A stretch of DNA of 64,000 nt from Ruegeria atlantica. GTDB lineage: Bacteria > Pseudomonadota > Alphaproteobacteria > Rhodobacterales > Rhodobacteraceae. How positions within the stretch are numbered: the stretch's first letter is position 1; each line of letters begins with the position of its first letter. The notes under the pieces are model-generated. The model did no database searches and was not told the DNA's origin. It worked only from the letters and a program-made list of their open reading frames with translations. The position numbers and the translations under genes are program-made. The stretch lies in contig NZ_WQCF01000006.1 in assembly GCF_013032455.1 (NCBI RefSeq), forward strand, positions 1-64,000. The letters run 5' to 3'. Positions 35,037-45,051 of this stretch are shown piece after piece.

Positions 35037-36136
35037 GCTTTTACGCTATCTAGAATGCTCTTAAGTTGGTTTTCGAAGTGAGGCATAAGATATTGCGCCT
35101 CAACTTTGCTCCGGCCTCTTGCACCTATCTCACGGGCTGTTTCTGTTTGTGCCAAAAGTTTTCCAAGCTGGCTGGCGAATTCTTCGATATTCGACGGGTC
35201 GACAATATACCCATCAACACCGTCCGAAACGATTTCCTGGGCGGCATCTCGATCTCCGCAGATGACCGGTAGTCCCCGCAGCCAGGCTTCAAGGTAAACG
35301 ATGCCGAAACCTTCTTTTTCCGAAGGCAGACAGAACACGCTTGCGCTGGCATATGCCGCTGCAAGCGACTTATCTGACACACGGCCGGTAAATCGCACGT
35401 GTTCTGAAATGCCAAGTTCCAGCGATAGTTTTTCCAATCCGTGTCTTAAGACGCCATCACCAACGATTGTCAGTGTTGCTTCCAAATTCTGTGTTTTTAA
35501 CACTGCGAATGCCCGCAGCAGCTTGTCGACATTCTTGCCATGATCATGCTCGGCCAACCGCGTCACGCATAGGATATTCGGCTGTTTTGGCTGGGTTTGA
35601 TCGGGCGACGGAATCTCATCCACTGCATTGCGAAAGATGCTGAACATTTCGGGCGATAGTCCGAACGCTTTTGCCATCCGGTTGGCTGTGAATTGGGACA
35701 CTGATACGACGCGGTCGAGGCGCCGCATCATTGGCGCGTCAAACGGCTTGCGCTCGCGATAGACTGGGTCGCCCCAAACTTCATCACCATGCACAACCAG
35801 TATCCTGGGGGCTCGAGGCGCTATAACCGAACATGCGGTCAGGACCGGTAGCAGGTTGACATGGCCAGCAACCAGAATGTCTGCCCCTCGTGCTGCGCCC
35901 ATTGCCTCGTGAAACATCCGTAGGACGGATGTGCCACAAGGGCGGAAATCGGCATCCACATCAGTTGGCATGTCTGATGTCTGGTCGCGCCGTAAAACGA
36001 TCTGCGGTCTTATACCATTGCTCTTGGCAGCACGGCTGGCCAGTGCCTTGATGAAGCGACGGTTGAATTGCTGCAGCCCACCCATCAGGCCATATGTTTC
36101 AAGGCCGATGAATACAATTTTCTCCGGTTTGCTCAT
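35033..36136 (-). CDS. Glycosyltransferase, GT4 type
   Basis: A 367-residue GT-B enzyme. An acceptor-side domain begins IVFIGLETYGLMGGLQQFNRRF. The donor-side domain has CVTRLAEHDHGKNVDKLLRAF, VRFTGRVSDKSLAAAYASA and the EX7E stretch PSEKEGFGIVYLEAW. No signal peptide or membrane helix, so it acts at the cytoplasmic face of the membrane. It is embedded in the run of overlapping genes and probably builds the same repeat unit. Confidence 0.9.
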   Translation of the reverse strand: MSKPEKIVFIGLETYGLMGGLQQFNRRFIKALASRAAKSNGIRPQIVLRRDQTSDMPTDVDADFRPCGTSVLRMFHEAMGAARGADILVAGHVNLLPVLTACSVIAPRAPRILVVHGDEVWGDPVYRERKPFDAPMMRRLDRVVSVSQFTANRMAKAFGLSPEMFSIFRNAVDEIPSPDQTQPKQPNILCVTRLAEHDHGKNVDKLLRAFAVLKTQNLEATLTIVGDGVLRHGLEKLSLELGISEHVRFTGRVSDKSLAAAYASASVFCLPSEKEGFGIVYLEAWLRGLPVICGDRDAAQEIVSDGVDGYIVDPSNIEEFASQLGKLLAQTETAREIGARGRSKVEAQYLMPHFENQLKSILDSVKA

Positions 36137-37152
36137 ATGCGCGCATCCATGGCCCGGTCTATGATTTCAGCCATTAAATTTTCGTTAAAAAATCCATTTG
36201 CCTGCGCGCGCGCCTGTCCGGCCTGCGCGAGGGCTGCCAGGCTCCGCGGGTCCGCAAGCAAGGCTTTGCAGCGATCAACGCAGTCCTCTGCGGTGTCAAA
36301 GAAAACGGCTTCTTGGTCTTCTGTATACAATGCTTCATGAGTGCGCGTCCGAGCTGCGCACATTGCTGTGCCAATCGCAGGAATTTCGATGCTGCGTTTT
36401 GTGTAAGTGTCAAAATTTTTCTCGTTCAATAAAACCAGCGCTATCTTCGCACCAGCGATGGCGGCAGTGTAGTCGCGCCCTTCAAGATAGTTGCCTCGTA
36501 AATACGGTTTCAGCTTGGCGTGGTTCACGGCCTTGGTCCAGCGCGGACCGTAGATCGAAAGTTCTATCCCTGCATCAATCAGAGTTTCCAGGAAGAATTC
36601 TCGGCCCGGCATCCATGTTCCGACAAAGGCAACTTCTGAGAGCCAGTGCTGTTCGAGAATTGTATCAAAAGGGCGGTGAACAACTTCATCAGCGCATGGT
36701 GCCACTGAGAAGGGATTGCGTGCGCCCTTATTACGCATGTTCTGATCTGAACCGTCGCGATGGGTTGATGCGGTCAGATCATATTGATCAAGCACCTGAA
36801 GAAACAAATTCCATCGTTTTCTTTCTGTTGTTGGCAAGGCGTATGGGTTGTCCGAAGTGTAGTGACTTAATACTGGCGCGGTTCTGCCCAGTACTGCCAC
36901 GCTTTTACGCCCAATCACTTCGCCACTGTTGACATGTGCAAGATCAAATTCCCTGTTTCCGATTTCGCGTTTCAAAACGCGTGATACGAGATGATCAATG
37001 CCAAACCCGCCCTGACGGTTGAGCCAAAGGGGCCAGCGATTTGGAAGGAATTCTTCGGGTGAGATATGTAGAACGTCATGCCCCAGGCGCCTGGTAGCTT
37101 CGGCACGTTGCAGGGACGTTCCGGATTTTGCTCCGATGTAGAGAATTTTCAT
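36133..37152 (-). CDS. CgeB-like glycosyltransferase
   Basis: A 339-residue protein resembling CgeB/Glyco_trans_1_2 enzymes. It starts MKILYIGAKSGTSLQR, has the VAFVGTWMPGREFFLETL segment near residue 185, and ends with a degenerate donor site (KRSIEIPAIGTAMCAARTRTHEALY) where these proteins usually have SxRxFEIpA. The Glu in IEIPA is kept. It overlaps its neighbours by four bases and should add a sugar to the cluster product. Activity cannot be proven from sequence, as some relatives are poorly characterised. Confidence 0.82.
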   Translation of the reverse strand: MKILYIGAKSGTSLQRAEATRRLGHDVLHISPEEFLPNRWPLWLNRQGGFGIDHLVSRVLKREIGNREFDLAHVNSGEVIGRKSVAVLGRTAPVLSHYTSDNPYALPTTERKRWNLFLQVLDQYDLTASTHRDGSDQNMRNKGARNPFSVAPCADEVVHRPFDTILEQHWLSEVAFVGTWMPGREFFLETLIDAGIELSIYGPRWTKAVNHAKLKPYLRGNYLEGRDYTAAIAGAKIALVLLNEKNFDTYTKRSIEIPAIGTAMCAARTRTHEALYTEDQEAVFFDTAEDCVDRCKALLADPRSLAALAQAGQARAQANGFFNENLMAEIIDRAMDARI

Positions 37153-38645
37153 TCCAAATGCCTTGCAACAGGTTTCGGCATATTCATGGAATGGCGTGTT
37201 TTAAGGACTTGGAGCACGAGGCTGATCAGCACACAAAGCAGCAAAACCTGCAGCGGTGATCGCAACATTGCAAGGGTTTGACCCAGAATGGTTGTGGTCA
37301 GAATGCCGTAGACAATCAGCAAGGCGTTGAAGGCCTGAACCACGGTCCGCAAGCCGAAATATCGCAGCATAAGACGATAGTTGAGCGCCCAACATGCAAA
37401 GACAAAGATGGATATAACCAGCACACCCCAATAGCCGCCAAGCGCCCATGCCTCGGCTTGGGACGTGATCATTGGCCGCCCGACGGTTTCTCGGGAACGC
37501 AGCGCCAGTTCCCAGACCAGCTCATCTCCGAGCATCGTAATTTTCTGCTGACCGAAATTGGGCAGGGCGCTTGGGATTGTGGTCTGCCAGAGTTTGGCAA
37601 AATCAATATGGGTTGTCAGCAGCAAGCGACCGGTCACAATATCCATTTGCGGTAATAATGTGAGACGGTCAAAGATTGAGGTGTCACCGCCGCCATAAAA
37701 ATAAGACCTAAACAAGCTGTATCCTGTTTGGCGCTGCGCATAAACATAAGACGCGCTGTGCGTGTGAAGCGGATTGAACAGGGCATATAGGGTTTCGAAC
37801 GAAAACAACCTGCTGAGTGCTTCTTTGACCATCAGATCCGGTGTGTCCCGAAGTGGACGTACCGCAATTGAAACAGCAGAGAACACTGCCAGAAACCGCA
37901 CGAGAAAATAGCCCAACACCACTCGCTGCCAGGTCACAAAACGTTTTCCGAAGATCATTAGTAGTACCAAACCCATCAGCACAAAAGACAAGAGGTCTGT
38001 CCGGCTATTGTCGATCACGGCCAATGCACTGTACCCCCCGAACAAGCCCAGGAAATAGGGGTCCATTGCCCGCGCGCCCCGACGCAGGAAGTTTGTCGCG
38101 ATCAAGATCGGAAGAAGGTAGAAGAAACTTTTGGCAACGATCGGAGATATGCCTCCGGTAAATCGCAATACAAGCACACAGATGGAACTTGCCAGAAAGG
38201 CGAACATCAAGCTGTTTGTCCGCTCGACCGCAGCAAAGGATGCCTGTCGCGGGCGGTCTGGCACAAGCGCGTCGATTAATCCGACCACCGAGATTCCGAA
38301 CTGGGAAACCAACACGATTGAAGCTGCCCGATCCGGATCAAGAATGTTGTAGTCAATCGACACTCCGCGCGCGGACGCGTTCACAAACAGCATGAAACTG
38401 AATGTCCAATAGGGCGAAGAATAGAAAAAAGCACGCCAGCCATCTTTGTGTAATACAACCATCGCGGTCGCAAGAAGCATGCATGCTGTATGGACTAAAA
38501 GGCTGATTTCCGGCGCGATTGCGAACTGAAACAAGCACAGTGGTAGACTAAGAAACAAGCCAATCCTAAGCGCAATATGCATTCTATGGTCAAAGCGTGC
38601 CGATGCCTCGAAATCCATAGCGATCATTTCAGCAGCAGTGCCCAT
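37149..38645 (-). CDS. O-antigen polymerase/ligase-like membrane protein
   Basis: A very hydrophobic protein of about 498 residues with roughly 10-12 membrane helices and one long periplasmic-type loop (about 285-385, with THSASYVYAQRQTGYS and LPQMDIVTGR). This is the Wzy/WaaL layout; sequence identity in this class is low, so the call is by topology and context. The frame extends to a TTG at 38660, but ATG 38645 is more likely. With the flippase at 29667-30953 it would complete a Wzx/Wzy-type assembly route. Confidence 0.72.
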   Translation of the reverse strand: MGTAAEMIAMDFEASARFDHRMHIALRIGLFLSLPLCLFQFAIAPEISLLVHTACMLLATAMVVLHKDGWRAFFYSSPYWTFSFMLFVNASARGVSIDYNILDPDRAASIVLVSQFGISVVGLIDALVPDRPRQASFAAVERTNSLMFAFLASSICVLVLRFTGGISPIVAKSFFYLLPILIATNFLRRGARAMDPYFLGLFGGYSALAVIDNSRTDLLSFVLMGLVLLMIFGKRFVTWQRVVLGYFLVRFLAVFSAVSIAVRPLRDTPDLMVKEALSRLFSFETLYALFNPLHTHSASYVYAQRQTGYSLFRSYFYGGGDTSIFDRLTLLPQMDIVTGRLLLTTHIDFAKLWQTTIPSALPNFGQQKITMLGDELVWELALRSRETVGRPMITSQAEAWALGGYWGVLVISIFVFACWALNYRLMLRYFGLRTVVQAFNALLIVYGILTTTILGQTLAMLRSPLQVLLLCVLISLVLQVLKTRHSMNMPKPVARHLE

Positions 38646-38748
38646 TCGCTTTTCTACCAAAGGTTGAAAAATTCAGATGCTTGCTTTGAAACACATTTTT
38701 TTAGATCGGGCTAGTCCTGCCCCTCAAAAATAACTCGCCATTGCGCCA

Positions 38749-39996
38749 TCAACCCTCGTTCACAGCAGATGTCAGCGGTTCATTTCCAGAAAGGCGGTGC
38801 AAAATACTTATGTAACTGTCCAGAATTGTCTCGCGATCCATGTTCTGCTGCACAAAGGTCCGGCCAGCTTGCCCCATTCGCTGTTGTTGAGCAGGGTTTG
38901 AAAGAAGATCCAGAACCTCTCGGCAAAGGCGTGCTTCATCTCCAGGTTGCACACAGATACCTGCCTCGGACTCCTGCGTCAGTGTCTCCAGAGGACTGCC
39001 CGGCTCGGCGATGCAAACATAAGGCCGACCCGCCGACATGATTGAAATAAGCTTGGAGGGCATAGCATAATTCGCCACATTCAGCGCTTGAGGGACCAGA
39101 TGAATGTTGGCGCTTTGCAGAGAGGTCATAAACTCGTCGGCAGGAGCCAGATCTAGAAAGCGGGCATTTCCGATTTCGCGCTTTACAACCTCTTCTTCAA
39201 TTCGTGCGCGTTCTGACCCAGCACCCCGCATTACAATCTCCACGTCAGGGGCTTTTTCCGACAAGTAAGACAGCAAGGGAAGAAGTTGGTCGAGGTTCTG
39301 TTTTTTTCCGAAGTTTCCAGAATACATTACCCGTATCGGACCGGCAGGATCGATCGGAATATCTGCCGCGACCTGGGACCAGATCGGTAAAACTTCAATT
39401 GGTTGTCTGCAGCCGATATCCTCAAGTTCGCGCTTCATTCCTTCGGTCAGGACAATGACCTGATCAGCAAAGTTTAGACCGAAGCGCTCTACCAAACGCA
39501 TAAGCTTAAGCAGCATTGGGTTGGATGTAATGCCCAGCGATCCAGCGAGACCGCTTTCGATATCATGGACCACAGCAACAATCGGCGCGCCATTCCTCAG
39601 TTTTAGGGCAGCAGCGCCAAACAAAGTAAGAACGCTGGGTACATATGTGATGATGATCTCGGCGTCGCGATATGTGCCGCGAACAGCGTGAGAGATTGCT
39701 CGACCGAGATAACGCAGGTCGTTAAAAATGCGCTCTTTGAAGCCGCCCGAGCCACGTGGACTTACAGGCACGCGTTCAATTGCGATGGTGTCAAAAGTTT
39801 CCCGGTCACGCGTACCATGCATCCAGTCAGCAAACGGTTCGACACTGGGGTAATGCGGCCGGAAGGCGAGTGTTGAAACAACATAACCCTTGTTGGACAA
39901 ATGTTGTGCCAATTCACGACTGTATGGAGCAGATCCAATCTCTTCTGGCCAAAAGTAGGGGGACAAATAAAGGACCGAAGTTTTGGACGATGCCAT
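38749..39996 (-). CDS. WcaI-like glycosyltransferase
   Basis: A 415-residue GT-B glycosyltransferase close to colanic-acid WcaI/WbuB proteins. It has LYLSPYFWPEEIGSAPYSRE at the start, the FRPHYPSVEPF block, VVHDIESGLAGSLGI in the acceptor domain, and VMYSGNFGKKQNLDQLLPLL in the donor domain. It is the first gene of the leftward polysaccharide cluster. A TTGACA-type promoter lies about 30 bases upstream. The 103-base gap to the polymerase gene is the only loose junction among the first six genes. Confidence 0.88.
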   Translation of the reverse strand: MASSKTSVLYLSPYFWPEEIGSAPYSRELAQHLSNKGYVVSTLAFRPHYPSVEPFADWMHGTRDRETFDTIAIERVPVSPRGSGGFKERIFNDLRYLGRAISHAVRGTYRDAEIIITYVPSVLTLFGAAALKLRNGAPIVAVVHDIESGLAGSLGITSNPMLLKLMRLVERFGLNFADQVIVLTEGMKRELEDIGCRQPIEVLPIWSQVAADIPIDPAGPIRVMYSGNFGKKQNLDQLLPLLSYLSEKAPDVEIVMRGAGSERARIEEEVVKREIGNARFLDLAPADEFMTSLQSANIHLVPQALNVANYAMPSKLISIMSAGRPYVCIAEPGSPLETLTQESEAGICVQPGDEARLCREVLDLLSNPAQQQRMGQAGRTFVQQNMDRETILDSYISILHRLSGNEPLTSAVNEG

Positions 39997-40027
39997 ATTG
40001 CAGTTGCTTTCAAAATTTTTGGCCGCG

Positions 40028-40057
40028 CTTGTATGTTTTAGTAATCCGCGATGTCAA
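40028..40057 (-). promoter_or_regulatory. Candidate promoter of polysaccharide cluster
   Basis: On the minus strand, TTGACA (40057-40052) and TACAAG (40033-40028) are separated by 18 bases, ending about 31 bases before the WcaI-like start. The -35 is a perfect consensus and the -10 matches at four of six positions. It lies between the tex stop and the first polysaccharide gene, as expected for an independent transcript. Confidence 0.42.
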
Positions 40058-40087
40058 CTTTCCACCTATAGTGGGATTATTTGCGAA

Positions 40088-40117
40088 GGCCAAAGCCAGT
40101 GCACGACCTCTTTGGCC
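40088..40117 (-). terminator. Possible tex terminator
   Basis: GGCCAAAG (40088-40095) pairs perfectly with CTTTGGCC (40110-40117) around a 14-base loop, immediately after the tex stop on the minus strand. The loop is long and no U-tract follows, so termination would be weak. Confidence 0.35.
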
Positions 40118-40122
40118 GATTG

Positions 40123-42300
40123 CTATTTTGCGACAGATCTGCCCCCACCGTTCTTGCGCATTGTCAGGCCAATGCGTTTACGCGACACATCCACCTCAAC
40201 GACTGCAACCTTCACGACCTGTCCGGTTTTGACCACCTCATGCGGATCCTTGACGAACCGATCAGCCAGTTGACTGATATGGACCAGCCCATCCTGATGC
40301 ACGCCGATATCCACAAATGCACCGAAGGCAGCAACATTGGTAACGGTGCCTTCAAGAACCATTCCTGGTTTCAGGTCGGTGATATTTTCGACGCCATCCG
40401 TAAATGAGGCGGTGACAAAACTGGGACGCGGATCACGACCCGGTTTTTCCAACTCGGCGAAAATATCCTGAACGGTTGGCAGACCAAAAGTTTCGTCTAC
40501 GAATTGCTCGGCCCTTAACCCTTTCAACGCGCCGTCATGGCCCATGATCTGTCGAATATCCCGGCCACATGCCGAAACAACCCGACGGGCAACGTCATAA
40601 GCTTCGGGGTGAACCGAAGACGCATCCAGCGGTTCTGCGCCGTCGCGTATGCGCAGAAAGCCAGCGCATTGTTCATATGCGCGTGGGCCAAGGCGGGCGA
40701 CCTTAAGAAGCTCTTTGCGCGATTGAAATGCGCCATTCAGATCGCGGTGCATCACAATTGCTTCGGCAAGGACAGGCCCCAAACCTGACACATGAGAGAG
40801 CAGGGGAGCTGAAGCCGTGTTAAGGTCGACACCCACTGCATTAACGACATCCTCGATTACCGAAGCCAGGGATTGCGACAGGCGGTGCTGGTCCACGTCA
40901 TGTTGATATTGACCGACTCCAATGGACTTTGGCTCGATTTTCACCAGCTCGGCCAGCGGGTCCTGCAACCGGCGTGCGATCGACACTGCTCCGCGTAGAG
41001 AAACGTCAAGATCGGGAAACTCACGCGCGGCCAGTTCCGAGGCGGAATAGACCGAGGCTCCGGCTTCAGACACAATAACTTTAGTAGGCGCAGCTACGGT
41101 CTTGGGCAGCAGTTTCAGTGCGTCGCCCACCAATTTCTCGGTTTCACGGCTGGCTGTGCCGTTGCCGATGGCGATCAGTTCGATTTTGTGTGAGGCGATC
41201 AGATTCAAAAGAGTCGTTTGCGCTCCGCGCAGATCGTTTTTGGGCTGAAAGGGATAGAGTGTATCCGTTGCAACCACCTTGCCCGTGGCATCAACTACGG
41301 CTGCTTTGACGCCGGTGCGGATGCCCGGGTCCAGACCCAGCGTTGCTCGTGCACCAGCGGGGGCAGCGAACAACAAGTCTTTGAGGTTTCGGGAAAAGAC
41401 CTGAATGGCCTCTTCTTGCGCACGTCCACGCAGGTCGGCCATCAGCTCGACCATCATTGACAGGGACAGCTTCACCCGCCAAGTCCACCCGGCCACCTTG
41501 CGTAGCCATTTATCGGCAGGCCCATCGCCGCGTGTGCGTAGATGGGCGGCGACTATCGCTTCGGCCCGCGCGGCACCTGTTTCGGGCTCGGGCGCGATGT
41601 CCAGCGTCACGATCCCCTCTTTCGAGGCGCGTAGCATCGCCAATGCACGATGCGATGGGGTCTTGGCCCACAGCTCGGAGTGGTTGAAATAATCGCTGAA
41701 CTTCACGCCTTCTTGTTCCTTGCCGTCAATCACCTTTGAGGTCAGCACGGCCTCGCGCTGCATGAAATTGCGTAATTCGCCCAACAGAGCGGCGTTTTCA
41801 GTTAACCGTTCCGTGATGATGTCCCGTGCACCGTTCAGCGCGTCCTTGAGAGTTGGCACCGCTTCAGTGACGTAATCCTGTGCCAGAGCCTCGGGATCGG
41901 CAGAACGGTCTATCAAAATGGCGTTGGCCAGCGGTTCCAACCCGTTTTCCCGCGCGATCATCGCCTTGGTGCGACGCTTGGGTTTGTAGGGCAGGTAGAT
42001 ATCTTCTAGCTGGGCCTTGGTGTCGGCTTGTGTGATGGATTTGGCCAGTTCGTCAGTCAGCTTCCCCTGATCCTTGATCGACCCAAGAATGGTTTCGCGT
42101 CGTGCCTCCAACTCACGCAGATAGGTCAGGCGGTCGGACAGTGTGCGCAGTTGACCATCATCCAGTCCACCGGTTACTTCCTTACGGTAACGCGCGACGA
42201 AGGGGACGGTGGCCCCTTCGTCCAGCAGTTTCACTGCAGCGCCGACCTGTTCGGGGCGAGCGTTAATTTCGGTGGCAATGGTGCGGGCGATGCGGTCCAA
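40123..42300 (-). CDS. tex: Tex family RNA-binding transcription accessory protein
   Basis: A 725-residue Tex protein. The N-terminal helical region has the invariant [18 protein letters not shown]. It is followed by the YqgF/RNase-H-like domain ([17 protein letters not shown] near residue 323), helix-hairpin-helix motifs ([16 protein letters not shown]) and a C-terminal S1 RNA-binding domain ([34 protein letters not shown]). The start codon is TTG at 42300, supported by AGGAGG five bases upstream and the lack of a nearby in-frame ATG. The protein ends soon after the S1 domain, slightly shorter than many Tex proteins. It associates with RNA polymerase and RNA. Confidence 0.94.
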   Translation of the reverse strand: MDRIARTIATEINARPEQVGAAVKLLDEGATVPFVARYRKEVTGGLDDGQLRTLSDRLTYLRELEARRETILGSIKDQGKLTDELAKSITQADTKAQLEDIYLPYKPKRRTKAMIARENGLEPLANAILIDRSADPEALAQDYVTEAVPTLKDALNGARDIITERLTENAALLGELRNFMQREAVLTSKVIDGKEQEGVKFSDYFNHSELWAKTPSHRALAMLRASKEGIVTLDIAPEPETGAARAEAIVAAHLRTRGDGPADKWLRKVAGWTWRVKLSLSMMVELMADLRGRAQEEAIQVFSRNLKDLLFAAPAGARATLGLDPGIRTGVKAAVVDATGKVVATDTLYPFQPKNDLRGAQTTLLNLIASHKIELIAIGNGTASRETEKLVGDALKLLPKTVAAPTKVIVSEAGASVYSASELAAREFPDLDVSLRGAVSIARRLQDPLAELVKIEPKSIGVGQYQHDVDQHRLSQSLASVIEDVVNAVGVDLNTASAPLLSHVSGLGPVLAEAIVMHRDLNGAFQSRKELLKVARLGPRAYEQCAGFLRIRDGAEPLDASSVHPEAYDVARRVVSACGRDIRQIMGHDGALKGLRAEQFVDETFGLPTVQDIFAELEKPGRDPRPSFVTASFTDGVENITDLKPGMVLEGTVTNVAAFGAFVDIGVHQDGLVHISQLADRFVKDPHEVVKTGQVVKVAVVEVDVSRKRIGLTMRKNGGGRSVAK

Positions 42301-42364
42301 GGAGGCCTCCTGAAAAAGTCTGGAGGGACTTCTTAGCCAGCCACATCCCTAAGGGGAAGGGGCT

Positions 42365-43405
42365 TTACGTCGCTTGTACCTGTCCGGCCAAAGACAGAAG
42401 GTCCTCGTGTAGTGTTTTGGCGATTTCGACATATCCGCGCTCGGTGTTGCGCGCCCGGGCGGCAAAGCGCCGTTGCGAGGGCAGACGTGCGCCCTGATAC
42501 AGGATATCGGCAAACAGGCGCTCGGCGCGGGCGTCGTTTTCGGTCACACGGCGGCCACTGAACTGGGCGGGGTCAAAAGCCAGTATGATCTCGCCATGGT
42601 AGGGAGCGCCACCTGCACCTTCGGCAAACTCCATGCTTTCCAGGCTGGTCAAGTCGTCGATCAACGGACCGGCCAGAAGCTCGATCACAATAGAAAGGGC
42701 CGAGCCTTTGTAACTGCCGAAGGTCAACATCGCGCCGTCCATTGCAGCCTGCGGATCGGCGGTTGGGTTGCCGTCTTTGTCAATGGCGACCCCTTCGGGC
42801 AGAGGTTTGCCCGCACGGCGATACAGCTCGATCTCACCGTAGGCAAAAGCGCTGGTGGCAAAATCGAAAGTGTGGGGTCCTTGCCATGCCTCGGCCAGCT
42901 GAAGGCCAGGGGATTGGTGCCGAGGCTACCGCGTGTGCCGCCTGCCGGGGTCATCCAGGAATGGCTGGGTGCCATCGCTATTGCGGCCAGACCTTCGGCG
43001 GACAGCCGTTCCACTTCGGGCCAGAGGGCCGAAAAGTGGAAGCATCGGTTAATCGCCATCGCGGCCATACGCGGCCATACCATGGGTGCGGGTCTTTTCG
43101 ATCAGTACTGGCAGCGCTTTTTCAAAAGCCAGCCGAGACATGCCGCCCTGCGCACCGACCCTAACGATTGCGTTGTCCGAGGGCGCAACGACGGGCTCTG
43201 CATGTCCGTCGATTTTTCCGGCTTTCATCGTATCGGTGCAGTTGAACAGGCGGAATAGCTCGTGCGACTGGCAGTCGTCTATCTGACAGGTGGCCAACAT
43301 GTTGGTGATTGCTGCGGCATGCTCCGCCCCGAAGCCGGATGCGGTCAGAATGGACAGGCTTAGGTTTCGGATCTCATCCAGTGTCAGTCTGACTGTTTCG
43401 CTAAT
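42365..43405 (-). pseudogene. Decayed Ldh-family (malate/lactate-type) oxidoreductase
   Basis: Three frames together rebuild one NAD(P)-dependent Ldh_2-family dehydrogenase of about 345 residues. Segment 1 (43405 to about 43080) reads SETVRLTLDEIR to THGMAAY. Segment 2 (about 43080 to 42880) reads MAINRCFHFSALWPEVE to GTNPLAFSWPRHGK. Segment 3 (about 42875 to 42365) reads FDFATSAFAYGEIELY to the end. The first shift is explained exactly by a 10-bp tandem duplication at 43061-43080. The second fits loss of one base, for instance in the G run at 42874-42877. The expected start codon position holds ATT (43405-43403) behind a good ribosome site. Three lesions make function very unlikely. Confidence 0.85.
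43061..43080. repeat. 10-bp tandem duplication that breaks the Ldh-family gene
   Basis: GCGGCCATAC occurs twice in a row at 43061-43070 and 43071-43080. Removing one copy restores an uninterrupted minus-strand reading HGMAAMAINRC, which is the normal family sequence. The duplication adds 10 bases and so shifts the frame by one. Confidence 0.9.
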
Positions 43406-43490
43406 GCCCCGCGTCTCCCTCTTCTGCGATGAGACAAGGGGAAGCGGGACAAGACTGGCAAAGGGAACCCGGTTTCCGTCGGGCTCGGTC

Positions 43491-44429
43491 TTAACCCGGT
43501 GTTTCTGCTTGTAGATATGCGATCAGGTTGGAGACGTCTTTTTCATTCCTTAGGCCCGGAAACTGCATTCTATTGCCGGGGATGGTGCCTCGGGGATCGG
43601 ACAGGAATGTGGTCAGGGTCTCGGCATTCCAAACGATACCCGACTCTTTCAAAGGTGAGGAATAGCGGAACCCGGCGGCCTGTCCAGCCGTGGCGCCGAA
43701 AATGCCGTGCAGCGACGGGCCGACCGAGTGACGATTTTCAGCCAGTTTGTGGCAGGCGCTGCATTTGCGGAAGACTTTCTTGCCGGCTTTGGTATCACCC
43801 GCGACTGCGGCAACGGCAATCGGGGCTGCACTGGTCACTGCGGCCTGTTCGCCGTCCATGTTGAAAATCAGACGCGCGGTAACAGGTACGGTCCGGGTTA
43901 TGCTGGGGAGGTTGGCAAGCTCCATCAGCTTGTCCACTCCGGTGTTCACGGCAGCATCCTCGGTGCTGATGAACACCATGTCGTTGGTCGACACCGTCAC
44001 CGAAGTATCTGAAAGGCGTGCCACAAACATTTCGGCGTCAAAAGCCACTTCCGCCCCGGCCAAAGATAACATGGCATCGGCATCGACGAGGGCTGTTTCG
44101 CCGACGCTTAAGCTTGAGACCTCGGCCATATCAAACTTGGCCTTAAGTGAAGCCGTGCCCGCTTTGCGAAACACATGTTCGATCATCCGTTCATTGCGTA
44201 TGTCGATATTGGTCTCGACTGAGGACAGGTCAATTTGGATTTCGACCTGACCATCTGGGGTTACATGACCGCTGAGACCGGTGAAGGAATTCACCTCACC
44301 CACAGTGTCTTTCTTGATGGTGCCATAGGCAAGATGAGAGCTTTCGGGTGCCAGGGTCCACGTCTCGGCCAGCGCCTGGGTTGCAACAATTGCCGACGCA
44401 ATCGTGACTGCCTTCAACAGAAGTTTCAT
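43491..44429 (-). CDS. YceI domain-cytochrome c fusion protein, periplasmic
   Basis: A 312-residue exported protein with two domains. The signal peptide ends near residue 21 (TQALA). Residues 22-192 form a YceI-type lipocalin-like domain (TWTLAPESSHLAYGTIKK, then the ETNIDIRNERMIEHVF block), a family that binds isoprenoid or quinone-like lipids. An alanine-rich linker (about 195-212) leads to a class I cytochrome c domain with haem motif CSACH (223-227) and likely axial Met288 in PGNRMQFPG. The fusion suggests electron exchange between a lipid-bound redox compound and a c-type haem. GGAGG precedes the ATG. It is divergent from an ECF sigma factor, which may control it. Confidence 0.88.
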   Translation of the reverse strand: MKLLLKAVTIASAIVATQALAETWTLAPESSHLAYGTIKKDTVGEVNSFTGLSGHVTPDGQVEIQIDLSSVETNIDIRNERMIEHVFRKAGTASLKAKFDMAEVSSLSVGETALVDADAMLSLAGAEVAFDAEMFVARLSDTSVTVSTNDMVFISTEDAAVNTGVDKLMELANLPSITRTVPVTARLIFNMDGEQAAVTSAAPIAVAAVAGDTKAGKKVFRKCSACHKLAENRHSVGPSLHGIFGATAGQAAGFRYSSPLKESGIVWNAETLTTFLSDPRGTIPGNRMQFPGLRNEKDVSNLIAYLQAETPG

Positions 44430-44514
44430 TTCATTCCTCCACGGTATTGTGTCAGTCCTGACCTCGCGGGCCTAGCCCGTAGAAGGCAAACACAAACAGG
44501 TCGCGATTTATTCG

Positions 44515-45051
44515 ATGGGTGGTGAAATTAGTTCAGAACAAGCTGTGCGGGGCGCGATCCAGGCGCATTCGAAACGCGTTTGGCGGTTCGGGTTGGCGTT
44601 GTCCGGAGCATCCGATGTAGCCGACGATCTGCTGCAATCCACGTGTTTGCGCGCGCTGGAACGGCACCACCATGTCACCTCGCACGATCGGTTGGACAGC
44701 TGGCTGATGACGATCTGCCGTTCAATCTGGCTGAATGAAGTGCGCGCGCGCTCGGTTCGCAAGGCGCAGGCCCTGACCTCTACTCCTGAGGCGGAACTAA
44801 TTTCGCACCAACCGGATTCTGAAACGAATATTTTCGCCGCTGAAGTGTTTATACAGGTGATGCAACTGCCAGAAGCGCAGCGGGAAACAGTTATGCTCGT
44901 ATTTGTCGAAGGCTACAGCTACCGCGAGGCTGCTGCGTTGCTGGAGGTTCCGATTGGAACTATTATGAGCCGGCTGTCGAACGCACGGCGGAAACTGAAA
45001 ACGGTGATGCAGCATGAGGCGGCAGATGCTGTTCAACGGAGTGGCAAATGA
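44515..45051 (+). CDS. ECF-type RNA polymerase sigma factor
   Basis: A 178-residue group 4 sigma factor. Region 2 covers about residues 10-78 (DVADDLLQSTCLRALER for core binding and -10 recognition). Region 4 covers about 115-162 (LPEAQRETVMLVFVEGYSYREAAALLEVPIGTIMSRL). No other domain is present. It overlaps the next gene, a membrane anti-sigma candidate, by four bases. The 85-base divergent gap to the YceI-cytochrome gene includes the small palindrome CGGGC-CTA-GCCCG (44467-44479). Its regulon probably includes that gene and itself; this is inference. Confidence 0.9.
   Translation: MGGEISSEQAVRGAIQAHSKRVWRFGLALSGASDVADDLLQSTCLRALERHHHVTSHDRLDSWLMTICRSIWLNEVRARSVRKAQALTSTPEAELISHQPDSETNIFAAEVFIQVMQLPEAQRETVMLVFVEGYSYREAAALLEVPIGTIMSRLSNARRKLKTVMQHEAADAVQRSGK

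Noticed and set aside
42473..43258. Open plus-strand frame of 261 codons across the Ldh-family region
   Set aside because: Antisense to the pseudogene, whose three frames rebuild a known family; the plus-strand translation has no recognisable domain and exists mainly because the pseudogene keeps the codon bias.
43403..43405. ATT as a genuine start codon of an intact Ldh-family gene
   Set aside because: ATT starts are exceptional (infC-like cases), and two frame lesions downstream would still break the gene, so a mutated ATG is more likely.
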